Source: UBA2040 sp002384725
GTDB taxonomy: Bacteria; Bacteroidota; Bacteroidia; Flavobacteriales_D; Crocinitomicaceae
NCBI GenBank assembly: GCA_963926475.1
Contig: CAWUXE010000002.1
Coordinates: forward strand, 186,001-250,000
DNA: 64,000 nt
Reading direction: 5' to 3'
Below are positions 54,019-63,541 of the stretch, in pieces. Position numbers and translations under genes: made by a program. Below the pieces are notes generated by a model. The model saw nothing but the letters and a program-made list of their open reading frames with translations, did not search any database and was not told the origin of the DNA. Every line of letters begins with the position of its first letter. Position 1 is the stretch's first letter.

Positions 54019-55254
54019 TTACTCTACCGCAAAAGTTAATTCAGACATCTGATTTTCAGATAAATAAAGATTTGCCACGCGAAGTAAATCCGCCGATGTA
54101 ATTCCTTCTATATTGCGATACATTTGCGCCACGGAATCAACTTCATTGAACAATAAAACGCTTTTTCCAAGGCTCAACATAAGTCCAGAATTACTTTCCA
54201 TAGCGAGTGCCAAATGTCCTTTGTATTGTTCCTTCGCCATCTTTAATTGTTGATCGCTCAAAGGTTTTTCGCGCATTAATTTGATTTCTCGCATCAAAAC
54301 TTTAAGCGACTTCTTCAGGTATTTGGTGTCTGTGCTAAAATATATACTCCAAAATCCAATTTCAGAATATCGCGTGTAGGAAGCGTCAACACTATACGAA
54401 TACCCGTATTTTTCGCGAATAGATAAGTTCAATCGAGAATTTAAAGCAGGTCCACCTAACACATTTATTAAGAGCATCATGGCGTTCTTGTCATCATCAA
54501 GATAACCAGGTGCGTATCCACCGACCAGCGAATGATTTTGATAATTGGCCTCTTGAAGTTGGATACGAAAGCTTGTTTTTTCTTTAAAGCTGTTAAGTGT
54601 GTTAACCTTATCTGCCGTCGGTGTTGCCGCAAAATCCTTTTCTAATCTCTGAATTAATTTGTTTGCCGGCTCGGGTCCCACATAGGAAACAACCATGTTC
54701 TCTGCATACACATGTTTGTGAAGATAATTCTCCAAATCCGATTTCGAAAAACCGGAAACACTTTCTTTTGTTCCCAGAATATTGGTGCCCAATGGATGTT
54801 TGCCGAATAAATTCGCTTCAAAATCGTCGAAAATTTTATCTCCAGGACTGTCCAAATACGAATTGATTTCATCTAAAATGATCTCTTTCTCCTTTTCTAT
54901 TTCTTTCTTCGGGAAGTTTGAATTCAAGATGATATCCGCTAGTAAATCGCTCGCTCTCGCTAGATGATTATTCGTAAATGAAGCAAGAATTACGAGTTCT
55001 TCTTTTGCGGTAAAAGCGTTCAACTCTCCACCTACCGAATCCAAGCGAGAAAGGATATGAAACGTCTTTCTTTTCTTGGTGCCTTTAAAAATGCAATGCT
55101 CTAAAAAATGGGCCAACCCTTCTTCATGCGGTTCCTCAAAACGGGATCCTGCTAAAATGTTTACGCCTAAATGGCCAACCACTGAATGCGTGTGTAAATA
55201 AACAACACGCAAACCATTCGAAAGCTTAAAAATTTCAGGTTGCCATTCTTTCAT
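54019..55254 (-). CDS. M16-family zinc metallopeptidase
   Basis: A 411-residue pitrilysin/processing-peptidase-like protein without signal peptide. The inverted zinc motif HFLEH (49-53, His49, Glu52, His53) is complete, with the third ligand region near 128 (KEIILDEINSYLD). The C-terminal half has PALNSRLNLSIREKYGYSYSV, the substrate-binding R/Y pair. It resembles PqqL-like or YmxG-type cytosolic peptidases. It is separate from the plus-strand M16 pair at 57.8 kb. Gap to pdxH is 3 bp. Confidence 0.93.
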   Translation of the reverse strand: MKEWQPEIFKLSNGLRVVYLHTHSVVGHLGVNILAGSRFEEPHEEGLAHFLEHCIFKGTKKRKTFHILSRLDSVGGELNAFTAKEELVILASFTNNHLARASDLLADIILNSNFPKKEIEKEKEIILDEINSYLDSPGDKIFDDFEANLFGKHPLGTNILGTKESVSGFSKSDLENYLHKHVYAENMVVSYVGPEPANKLIQRLEKDFAATPTADKVNTLNSFKEKTSFRIQLQEANYQNHSLVGGYAPGYLDDDKNAMMLLINVLGGPALNSRLNLSIREKYGYSYSVDASYTRYSEIGFWSIYFSTDTKYLKKSLKVLMREIKLMREKPLSDQQLKMAKEQYKGHLALAMESNSGLMLSLGKSVLLFNEVDSVAQMYRNIEGITSADLLRVANLYLSENQMSELTFAVE

Positions 55255-55257
55255 GAT

Positions 55258-55899
55258 TTAAGGATTCAATCGATATGTTTTCCAATCCGACCCTGGCTTT
55301 TCATAGACAATGCGATCGTGCAAACGAGAAGGTCTTCCTTGCCAAAATTCTATTCTGTTTGGATCAATTACATATCCACCCCAGTGAGGAGGACGTGGTA
55401 CAACATTCGGATATTTTTTGTCCAATTCAATCAGCTTTTCTTCGAGTAGGTTTCTTGAATCCAACTTTTGACTTTGCATAGATGCCCACGCACCCAATTG
55501 GCTTCCTCTAGGTCGAGAATTAAAATATTCGTCGCTGATTTCTTCTGAAACCTTTTTGGCAACACCATCTATTCTTAGTTGACGTTGCGCTTGGGGCCAA
55601 AAGAATAGCAAATTCACTTTTGGATTTTCGGCAATATCTCGCCCTTTATCGCTCGAGTAATTGGTATAGAAAATGAATTGCTCGTCAATACATTCTTTTA
55701 AGTAAACTATGCGATTACTAGGTTGCCCATCTTTACCAACGGTAGCAATCGACATGGCGTTTGGCTCGGTTTCTTTTTCAAAAGCCTCTTTGTACCAAAC
55801 CGAAAATAGCTCAAATGGTGTTTTCCCGAAATGATCTTCCAGTACACCTTCGTCGAAATCCTTGTGATCGTCACGTAATGCCTTTAAAAACTCATTCAT
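55258..55899 (-). CDS. pdxH: pyridoxamine 5'-phosphate oxidase
   Basis: A 213-residue FMN enzyme that makes PLP from PNP or PMP. NAMSIATVGKDGQPSNRIVYLK, FYTNYSSDKGRDI, and the C-terminal FWQGRPSRLHDR with WKTYRLNP are diagnostic. It lies directly between DUF4494 and the M16 gene on the same strand, overlapping the DUF4494 gene by 1 bp. Confidence 0.96.
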   Translation of the reverse strand: MNEFLKALRDDHKDFDEGVLEDHFGKTPFELFSVWYKEAFEKETEPNAMSIATVGKDGQPSNRIVYLKECIDEQFIFYTNYSSDKGRDIAENPKVNLLFFWPQAQRQLRIDGVAKKVSEEISDEYFNSRPRGSQLGAWASMQSQKLDSRNLLEEKLIELDKKYPNVVPRPPHWGGYVIDPNRIEFWQGRPSRLHDRIVYEKPGSDWKTYRLNP

Positions 55900-56492
55900 T
55901 AGTCCTCGCTTTCTTCTAGTTCATCAACAATTTCATTCTCGTCTTCGTCCTCTATTTCTTCATCTACATCCGAGCCTGGAGCTGAAAACACTTTACCTTT
56001 AGTCGCTTTATCTTCCAAAGGTTGAGCATCTTCCAAAGGCGTACGACTCAATTCTTTGTCCAAGTTTTCTTGGTAAGGAAAAACCTCAACTATTGGGCTC
56101 ACAGTAATCATTGGAATTTCAAAATCAACCATTAATGTTGAAAGACTTTCGCTTATTCTATCGTAAGCTTCTTTTACAGAATGCGCCGTTACAAGGAAAT
56201 TTTGAGAAACTTTCTTTGCTTTTTCACTTTCAGCATCCATAGATTCATAAGACAATTTGATTTTGTACCAAATATCAGCGTCTTCGTAATAAAAGATGTC
56301 GTGAATTTCGGTACGCATGATACCGACCACATTAAATTCACCTCGAATAATTTGACCAAGTTCTTCGTAGATTCTTGCTTCGGCATCTGTGAAAGTCATT
56401 GCCGCTAATAGATAGGGTTCTGTTACTCTTTTGAAACTTCCGTTTTCTAGCTGTTTAGTGTATTTAACCTTAACTGTAAACCAATTGTTCAT
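55899..56492 (-). CDS. DUF4494 domain protein
   Basis: A 197-residue protein. NWFTVKVKYTKQLENGSFKRVTEPYLL and FTDAEARIYEELG open the DUF4494 domain (1-150); the rest is a strongly acidic tail (SDVDEEIEDEDENEIVDELEE). The family is almost limited to Bacteroidota and has no known activity. The 1-bp overlap with pdxH suggests coupled translation. Confidence 0.86.
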   Translation of the reverse strand: MNNWFTVKVKYTKQLENGSFKRVTEPYLLAAMTFTDAEARIYEELGQIIRGEFNVVGIMRTEIHDIFYYEDADIWYKIKLSYESMDAESEKAKKVSQNFLVTAHSVKEAYDRISESLSTLMVDFEIPMITVSPIVEVFPYQENLDKELSRTPLEDAQPLEDKATKGKVFSAPGSDVDEEIEDEDENEIVDELEESED

Positions 56493-56571
56493 GCGTATTA
56501 TTTTATTAAAAAATTTGACTGCAAATATAAGGTCTTAAAAGGTCAGATAAAAGGAGTTTTTAGAAAACTTA

Positions 56572-57648
56572 TTAAGGGGTGTATTCACGACCCTTCCAAT
56601 ATACTTTGTAAGAACTATTGAATAAGCCTACTAGGACTGAACTTCCATATATTTCGTAGGTTGCGTCCATTTGATTGGTTAAATTAACCACCTTTCCATC
56701 GACTACGGCATCTACACCTTTCATAATGTTTCGGTATACAAGAACATCATTTTTCAATTTATAATCCTCAGGTTTGAAATTACAAACTTGGATTTTTTTG
56801 TCACCCACTTGACTGAACAGGAAATTATTTTCAAACCAAATAACGATATCATCTTTCACCTCCCAGAAACTTGCGCCGAAATTAGAAAGCGTCGTTTTCA
56901 CTCCATCTTGGTATTTAATAAGATTTCCGTTTCGGTCTTCGTATACGACAAATCCACGCCCTGCTTTGTGTGAATTCACGAATTGAGGCTCCACATCAAC
57001 TAATTCTCCCTTGTCGAACACAGCAAAAGTCCGCATAGTAGGGTCATTGAAGGAAATTATGTCCGTTCCACAGGAAAAGTCGATACTTCCTACCCAAACA
57101 TCTATATCATAGATTTCTCCATTCCAGAATATACGGTAGAAATCTCCATTGTCTCTATAGGCAAAAATGTTTTCCCCTATGTTTGCAGGCCATAGTAAGG
57201 TGCCAGACATTTGTGTAATCGGATAAATCTTATCTCTCCAATAAGCATTCAAAGTATTGTAACGGTTGTCTTGATAAACCACCACACTATCCCGGGTAGC
57301 TGTATTACTACTTTGGTAGGTAAGTGTCTGTAATTTGCCATCGTCCCAGAGGTTCAGGGTTTCGCCTATTTCCCACGTTATTAGATGATCTGTAACCGTA
57401 TATTCGGCATTGATGTTGGCTACTTGCTTTTTCTCTATCCCATCGTAAATAATCAAGTTCCCACGATTATCGTAATATCCAATTGCCTCATCACCCGCTT
57501 TAAAATTTTCTATTCGTTGAAATTCTATTTGACGAAAAGCACCGTTTTCAAAAGTCCTAAAAAACTCATTGAAATCAACAAATGGAATGATCTTTTGTCC
57601 AAATACCGGCATAGAAACGCAAAAAAAGATCAGGTATACATACTTCAT
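56572..57648 (-). CDS. exported protein of unknown function with repeated beta units
   Basis: A 358-residue protein with a signal peptide (MKYVYLIFFCVSMPVFG). The mature part has repeats of the kind 'VVYEDRNGNLIKYQDG', 'IGYYDNRGNLIIYDG', 'IFAYRDNGDFYRIFWNGE', which suggest a WG- or propeller-like fold. No enzyme motif or T9SS end was seen. Function unknown; monocistronic and on the opposite strand from the M16 pair. Confidence 0.72.
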   Translation of the reverse strand: MKYVYLIFFCVSMPVFGQKIIPFVDFNEFFRTFENGAFRQIEFQRIENFKAGDEAIGYYDNRGNLIIYDGIEKKQVANINAEYTVTDHLITWEIGETLNLWDDGKLQTLTYQSSNTATRDSVVVYQDNRYNTLNAYWRDKIYPITQMSGTLLWPANIGENIFAYRDNGDFYRIFWNGEIYDIDVWVGSIDFSCGTDIISFNDPTMRTFAVFDKGELVDVEPQFVNSHKAGRGFVVYEDRNGNLIKYQDGVKTTLSNFGASFWEVKDDIVIWFENNFLFSQVGDKKIQVCNFKPEDYKLKNDVLVYRNIMKGVDAVVDGKVVNLTNQMDATYEIYGSSVLVGLFNSSYKVYWKGREYTP

Positions 57649-57808
57649 ACGCGCTAAATTACAATTATTGTTCCAATTTTCTCAACGGTATTATTGAGTT
57701 TCTATTTTACATTATTCGTTGTTAATATTTGAGAAGATTTTCACCTCCTCCCTTACAAATCATTTTTCTTCATTAAATTGGCGCATTATAAATGATATCA
57801 ATAAAACT

Positions 57809-59275
57809 ATGAAGAAGATTTTTTGTCTAGGAGCTTTGACCTTGCTATCTGTAAGTTCCTTTTCTCAGAAAAAAGTTGATTTCGTAGAATAGGATTTACC
57901 AAATGGTTTACACGTAATTCTGCACCAAGAGAAATCAACACCAATTGTAGCCGTTTCCATCTTATACCATGTGGGTTCGAAAAATGAAAAAGTGGGCCGA
58001 ACAGGTTTCGCTCATTTCTTCGAGCATTTGCTGTTTGAAGGATCGCAAAACATCGAACGTGGAGAGTACGACAAGCTTGTTGAAGGGAATGGAGGAACGC
58101 TGAATGCGAATACCTCGAACGACCGAACTTTCTACTATGAAATCCTCCCAAGCAACCAGCTGGAGCTGGGTTTATGGCTAGAGAGTGAGCGCTTACTTCA
58201 CGCAAAAGTTGAGAACATTGGTATCGAAACTCAGCGTTCAGTTGTTAAAGAAGAGAAAAGACAAAGAGTAGACAATCAACCTTATGCTTCCTTCATTACA
58301 GAGGCATTCAAAAGAATGTTTGTAGACCATCCTTACAATTGGGTGCCGATTGGAAGTATGGAAGATTTAGACGCAGCACAAGAAGAAGATTATGTCAATT
58401 TCTATAAAACGTATTATGTACCCAGCAATGCCACTTTGAGTATCGCGGGAGACTTAGATATAGAACAAACGAAAAAATGGATTGACAAATACTTCGCTTC
58501 TATTCCTTCTGGACAAGCAATCAACTTGGTTAGAGATTATGAGAACATGACCAATGACGAATTTGTTGCAGCGTATGGTGTAGAACTAAGTGTTTTGGAT
58601 GGTCAAGAATACAATAATCCCAAATCGGCTGAAGCGAGAAAACTGCTAGCTAAGTATGCAGCTATGCCAACTAGCATTGCTCGTCCACCCAACTATACAG
58701 GAAAATTGACCAAAGTGATTCGTGATACGGTGTATGACAATATACAATTACCGGCACTTTTCATAACGTACAACTTTCCCAATCAAACAGACAAAGACTT
58801 TTGTGCTTTGGAGATGATGAACGAAATTCTCTCAGGAGGCAGTTCTTCTCGCATGAACAAATCTATCGTTGAGCGAAAAGAAATGGCTGTTGCAGCATTC
58901 TCCGCTCCTTTTGGGATGGAAGTTGGTGGAATAGGAATACTAGGAGCTATTTCAGCCAATGGAGTCGATTTAACTGAACTTCAAAAAGCAATAGATGATG
59001 AAATAGTGAAAATGCAAAATGAATTGGTGACCCAAGAAGAATTTGAAAAGATTCGCAACAAAATGGAGAGCGATTTAATTGATATGAACTCAAGAGTAGC
59101 GGGAATTGCCGAAAATTTGGCAGATAATCATGTGTACTACGGTTCTGCTGGCCGAACGAATACTATGCTGGAAGGATACATGAAAGTTACACGAGAAGAT
59201 ATTCAACGTGTTGCCAAAAAGTATTTTACACAAGATGCTCGTTTGATTTTAATTTATTTACCAAAAGAAAACTAA
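57809..59275 (+). pseudogene. M16 peptidase (first of a pair) with an in-frame amber codon
   Basis: A periplasmic zinc peptidase gene. ATG at 57809 gives signal peptide MKKIFCLGALTLLSVSSFS and KKVDFVE, then TAG (57890-57892), then DLPNGLHVILHQEKSTPIV in the same frame. Relatives have Tyr at this place (as I recall the family). After the stop the frame is clean for 460 codons: HFFEHLLFEG (zinc motif), RSVVKEEKR (third ligand), GGSSSRMNKSIVERK. Only a GTG at 57971 could restart, which would lose the signal peptide and first strand. Either a recent null allele, readthrough or sequence error. It stops 6 bp before the second M16 gene. Confidence 0.85.
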
Positions 59276-59281
59276 GAGAAG

Positions 59282-61366
59282 ATGAAAAAATTAATAATAG
59301 CAACACTCGCTTTTCTTCCGTTATTATCTATCGGTCAAGTTGATCGAAGTATAATTCCGTCATCTGGAGCAGCGCCTTTAATCAATATCAAAGATTCTGA
59401 AATATTCAAAACGGACAATGGAATCACGGTTATATTAAGTGAAAACCACAAAATACCTTCGGTTAGCTTTCAACTGTCTTTGGGTGCTGACCCCATTCTT
59501 GAAGGTCCAAAAGCAGGAGTATCAAATGTTATGGGTGACCTTGTAATGTCTGGCACTGCCAAACTGACCAAAGACGAATTGGACAATCAAATAGATTATA
59601 TAGGTGCATATTTGAGTGCCTCTTCAGGTGGAATGTATTTGTCCGTTATGACGCGTTTCAGAGATAAAGGATTGGCTTTAATGTCTGATGTGCTTCAAAA
59701 TGCTAGTTTTCCTGAGTCTGAGTTTGACCGTATTGTCAAACAGTTTGAATCAGGATTAAAATCTGCGAAGTCTGAACCATCACAAATGGCAAACAATGCG
59801 AATGCAAAAGTGAATTATGACGCTATGCACCCGTTTAGTGAAACGATGACCGAAGAGTCTCTAAAAAGCATAAAACTGGAAGATGTAAAACAATTGTACA
59901 AATTAATTTATGTTCCTGAAGGGTCTTATTTAGTGATTGTTGGAGATATCACGAAAGAAGAAGCTAAAGCAGCGGTTGACAAGTATTTTACTTCTTGGAC
60001 AGGTGGAAAAGCCTATAAAGGAGCACCTCTGTATTCAAAACCAGCCAGCGGTTCGCAAGTAGCTTTCGTTAGCAAAACTGGAGCCGTTCAATCGGTAATC
60101 AATGTCAATATCCCTATGGATGTTGCACCTGGTGATCCAGATCAAATAGGATTGACGGTCTTGAATCAAGTATTTGGTGGTAGCGGATTTGGAACGCGTT
60201 TGATGCAAAATCTGCGTGAGGATAAAGCCTTTACCTATGGATGTTACGCGAGACAAAATATTGATGAACATGGAAGTTTGTTGACTATCAGTGGGAATTT
60301 CAGAAATGACGTGACCGATAGCGCAATCACTGAAATTCTATATGAAATTCAAAAGATAACAACCGAATTGGCTGGCGAAGAAGAATTAGAGACGACGAAA
60401 GCAGCAATGGCTGGAAGTTTTGCTCGGTCTTTAGAAAGTCCTCAAACGATTGCTCGCTTTGCTAGAAACATTGAAAAATATGGTTTGGATAAGGATTATT
60501 ACAAAAATTATCTGAAAACACTTGCTGCGATTAACAAAGACGATGTGTTGCGTTTAGCGAAAAAGTACATGTCAGCAGAAAATGTAAATATTGTGGTAGT
60601 CGGTAATGACGAGGTTGCTGCGAAACTTAAGGCGTTTGATTCGGATGGTAAAATCTTGAAATTAGATGCATTTGGAAATGCGGTTAAGTAGAAAAAAACA
60701 GCTGATATTTCAGCCGATCAATTGATTGAGAATTACGTTTATGCGACTACACAGACCACAAGCATGAAAAAAGCGATAAAAAAGCTGAAGAAAATCAAGT
60801 CGTATTCTAGAACTACTGAATTAAGTGCTGCACAAATTCCTTTCCCATTAAAAATGAGTGAAGTTTGGATCAAACCGAACACGGAAGGAAGCAAGCTGGA
60901 AGGTCAAGGAATGGTGTTGCAAAAATCATATTTTGACGGGAATGCGGGTGGAACAACTAGTATGCAAGCTGGTTCAAAAGCTTTGACAGAAGAAGAAGTA
61001 AGCGCACAGAAAAAATCATTCGGTATTATTCCAGAAATGAATTACGCTACCTCTGGCATGAAGTATGAAATGGTCGGAATCGAAGTGGTGGAAGACAAGG
61101 ACATGTACGTTTTGTCTAGCACTGATGGTAAAAAAACACAATTGGACTATTTCGATAAAGTAACTTACCTTAAAATGAAATCGATTATTACGAATACCGA
61201 AGATGGTGAAGTGAGAAGCGCTGAATATGACTTTGGCAACTATTCGATGCAAGGCGGACTAATGTCTTACGGAACGATTTCAATGGCAATTGGTCCAATG
61301 ACTCTTGAAGGAAAAGTGAAGTCTTTCGAAGTAAATGGAAAAATTGAACTCAACACTTTTAAATAG
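59282..61366 (+). pseudogene. M16 peptidase (second of a pair) split by an in-frame amber codon
   Basis: The non-zinc partner: no HxxEH in the N-terminal half, but the R/Y-bearing GSGFGTRLMQNLREDKAFTYGCYA is present. After 469 residues ending FDSDGKILKLDAFGNAVK the frame meets TAG (60689-60691), then runs on without another stop to 61366 as KKTADISADQLIENYVYAT... and a 214-residue C-terminal domain (KLEGQGMVLQKSYFDG). Bacteroidota M16 proteins of about 690 residues with this same C-terminal domain exist, so one 694-residue protein was probably encoded. The downstream part has only a weak TTG start (60722) and no signal peptide. Readthrough, mutation or error are open. Confidence 0.82.
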
Positions 61367-61387
61367 TTTTAATTTTTTTGTGATAAT

Positions 61388-61419
61388 AACGCCTATCCAA
61401 ACTACGGATGGGCGTTTTT
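61388..61419 (+). terminator. terminator of the M16 operon
   Basis: AACGCCTATCC (61388-61398) pairs with GGATGGGCGTT (61406-61416), one mismatch, followed by T residues. It lies 22 bp after the last stop of the M16 frame. Confidence 0.72.
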
Positions 61420-61479
61420 ATGTTTTCAATTTCACTTAGTATACGTAAATTTGCAGTGCAATTGTAAGAACAAACTAAT

Positions 61480-61902
61480 ATGACATTAAAACCAATACTT
61501 TTTGCCTTAGCAATTGTTGCAATCACACTTTCATCGTGTAAAAAATATGATGATGGGCCATTGATCAGTTTTAAAAGTAAAAAAGAAAGAATTGCCAATA
61601 CGTGGAAAGTTAGAAAAGCAATAAGAAACGGGAATGATGTAACCAATGATTACTATGGTTATACCCTGACCACAACTGCTGATGGCGACGCAAAATTAGT
61701 TGCGACTAATGTAACTTCTTTTGGAGCATTTTCTGGAAACACAGATGGCACTTGGATTTTTGAATCTAAAAAAGAACTTATCAATTTCGATTACGAAAAT
61801 GATGATTTCGACCAAGTATATAAGATCATGAGATTAAAAGACGACGAATTGTGGATGCGTGCAATTGGCGGTGAGGATGAGCTTCATCTTTTACCCAAGT
61901 AG
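61480..61902 (+). CDS. lipocalin-like lipoprotein
   Basis: A 140-residue lipoprotein with lipobox LSSC at about residue 17-20. KKERIANTWKVRKAIRNGNDVT resembles the N-terminal strand of the lipocalin-like domains common in Bacteroidota lipoproteins, followed by alternating strands (DGTWIFESKKELINF) and DDELWMRAIGG. The ligand is unknown. It is transcribed apart from the M16 pair. Confidence 0.72.
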   Translation: MTLKPILFALAIVAITLSSCKKYDDGPLISFKSKKERIANTWKVRKAIRNGNDVTNDYYGYTLTTTADGDAKLVATNVTSFGAFSGNTDGTWIFESKKELINFDYENDDFDQVYKIMRLKDDELWMRAIGGEDELHLLPK

Positions 61903-61953
61903 TATTGATTCCTTTTCTAATAAAATTATTAACTTTAATTAAAAACAAATATT

Positions 61954-62805
61954 ATGATTTTAAAAAGTATAGCAGCCATTTCGGCAATTACAATATCAAC
62001 GAGCCTTTCAGCTCAATTAAAAGCTCCTCAACCGAGTCCTTTAGCAACTATTCAGCAAACTGTTGGTTTAACCGATTTTGAAGTAGAATATTCTCGTCCT
62101 GGAATGAAAGGAAGATCGGTTTTTGGAGATTTAGTGGTCTTCGACGAAATGTGGCGTACAGGTGCGAATGCATCTACGAAAATCACAGTATCTAGTGATG
62201 TGAAAATTGGTGGATTAGATGTTCCGGAAGGGAAATATGCCCTTTACACGATTCCTGGAAAAGAATCTTGGACCATCATCATTTATAAAAACCTTGCACA
62301 CTGGGGAATCGATGGATACGATAAAGCAAATGATTTGGGCCGTTTTACTGTTAAACCAGCTGTGATGAATGACAAAACGGAAACACTTACCATGGATTTT
62401 AGTGATTTCGCAACGTCTACAGCAAATTTGAACTTGACTTGGGAGAACACAAGAGTTTCTTTACCTATCGAAACACCAACAGACGAGATGGTAGAAAAAC
62501 AAATCAAAGAAGTAATGGCAGGTCCAAGTGCTAACGATTATTACCAGTCGGCACGTTACTATTTGGAAAAAGAGAAAAACCTCTCTGATGCATTGAACTA
62601 CATTAACAAAGCGGTTGAAAAAAGACCAGAGGCATTTTGGTACATTCATGTACAAGCTAAAATCCACATGAAAATGGGCAACAAAAAAGAGGCATTGGCT
62701 TCTGCTGAAAAATCTCTGGCCATGGCGAAAGCAGCTAAAGATGGTGATTTTGGATATGTTGCAAACAATGAAAAATTGATTAAAGAAATAAAAGCAATGA
62801 AGTAA
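61954..62805 (+). CDS. DUF2911 family exported protein
   Basis: A 283-residue protein with signal peptide (MILKSIAAISAITISTSLSA). VEYSRPGMKGRSVFGDLV and EMWRTGANASTKITVSSDV are diagnostic of DUF2911; LDVPEGKYALYTIPG follows. After about residue 190 there is a TPR-like helical pair (ALNYINKAVEKRPEAFW, KMGNKKEALASAEKSLAMA). Periplasmic; no reaction known. Confidence 0.9.
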   Translation: MILKSIAAISAITISTSLSAQLKAPQPSPLATIQQTVGLTDFEVEYSRPGMKGRSVFGDLVVFDEMWRTGANASTKITVSSDVKIGGLDVPEGKYALYTIPGKESWTIIIYKNLAHWGIDGYDKANDLGRFTVKPAVMNDKTETLTMDFSDFATSTANLNLTWENTRVSLPIETPTDEMVEKQIKEVMAGPSANDYYQSARYYLEKEKNLSDALNYINKAVEKRPEAFWYIHVQAKIHMKMGNKKEALASAEKSLAMAKAAKDGDFGYVANNEKLIKEIKAMK

Positions 62806-62863
62806 GGGGCTTCCACCCTAGCTTCAGAGCCCCGTTTGTCGTAAGATGGACGGGGTGTTTTTT
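62806..62863 (+). terminator. terminator of the DUF2911 gene, with a competing hairpin
   Basis: CCCCGT (62830-62835) pairs with ACGGGG (62850-62855), followed by GTG and a T run: a terminator. Upstream GGGGCT (62806-62811) can pair with AGCCCC (62828-62833), using the same CCCC, so the two helices exclude each other. The layout resembles an attenuator but may be accidental. Confidence 0.65.
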
Positions 62864-62945
62864 TTATTTGTAACGCTAGTCACAATTCAATCCAATTTGT
62901 TGTTCGACCTTTGTACCATGAGTAATAAAACCATTAAGTCATTTT

Positions 62946-63131
62946 TTGCTAAACAATCTACTCACCTTCATTGGGATTGTTCTAGGAGGAGTCATTGGCT
63001 ATTTTTACAATAAACAGATTGGATGTGTTTCTGGAACATGCAGTATCACCTCCGATTCTTTCTATAGTGTAATTTATGGTTCCTTAATGGGCGGTTTATT
63101 ATTGAACATATTTCAAAGTAAAAAAAAGTAA
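62946..63131 (+). CDS. DUF6132 family small membrane protein
   Basis: A 61-residue protein from a TTG. LTFIGIVLGGVIGYFYNKQIGC and CSITSDSFYSVIYGSLMGGLL are two membrane helices around a CxxGxC loop, characteristic of DUF6132. An ATG at 62918 reads MSNKTIKSFF in another frame and would join if the T run at 62942-62947 had one T fewer (giving KSFLLNNLLTFIG). So the true N-terminus may be lost by a frame offset, or TTG is the genuine start. Commonly near rhodanese genes, as here. Confidence 0.75.
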   Translation: MLNNLLTFIGIVLGGVIGYFYNKQIGCVSGTCSITSDSFYSVIYGSLMGGLLLNIFQSKKK

Positions 63132-63138
63132 AAAGAAC

Positions 63139-63414
63139 ATGAATATTGAAAAATTGATTAAAGAAAACAAAGGAACAGTCGTTGATGTGAGATCACCAGG
63201 TGAATTTCAAGGCGGAAACGTAAGCGGAAGTATAAACATCCCTTTACAAGAAATAAACAATCGTATCGACGAATTGAAATCATTGGCACAACCCTTAATC
63301 CTCTGCTGTGCGTCTGGCGGCAGAAGCGGTATGGCAACGCAGGTTTTATCTCAATCGGGAATCGAATGTGGAAATGCAGGGTCTTGGTTAGACGTCAAAT
63401 ATTATAAAGATTAA
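63139..63414 (+). CDS. single-domain rhodanese-like protein
   Basis: A 91-residue sulfurtransferase-like protein. TVVDVRSPGEFQGG is the first conserved block and LILCCASGGRSGMA holds the active loop with the catalytic Cys. No signal peptide, so cytosolic. It follows DUF6132 by 7 bp, a pairing seen in other Bacteroidota; it may handle sulfane sulfur or redox. Confidence 0.9.
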   Translation: MNIEKLIKENKGTVVDVRSPGEFQGGNVSGSINIPLQEINNRIDELKSLAQPLILCCASGGRSGMATQVLSQSGIECGNAGSWLDVKYYKD

Positions 63415-63541
63415 TCAAAACACATGAGAAAATTATTTGTACGCATCTCGCTTCCTTGGAGTTTAATGAGAATGAAATAGAATAGAAAGAATTTCATAAG
63501 TCCATGTCGATCAACATTAAAAGTATAAACAAGGCTTTTAT

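Noticed and set aside
57807..58205. 132-codon minus-strand open frame over the M16 start
   Set aside because: It is antisense to conserved M16 blocks (HFFEH) and has no recognisable motif.
60722..61366. Separate gene of 214 codons
   Set aside because: It begins with a weak TTG in mid-domain, has no signal peptide, and continues the M16 frame past a single TAG; better treated as the split C-terminus.
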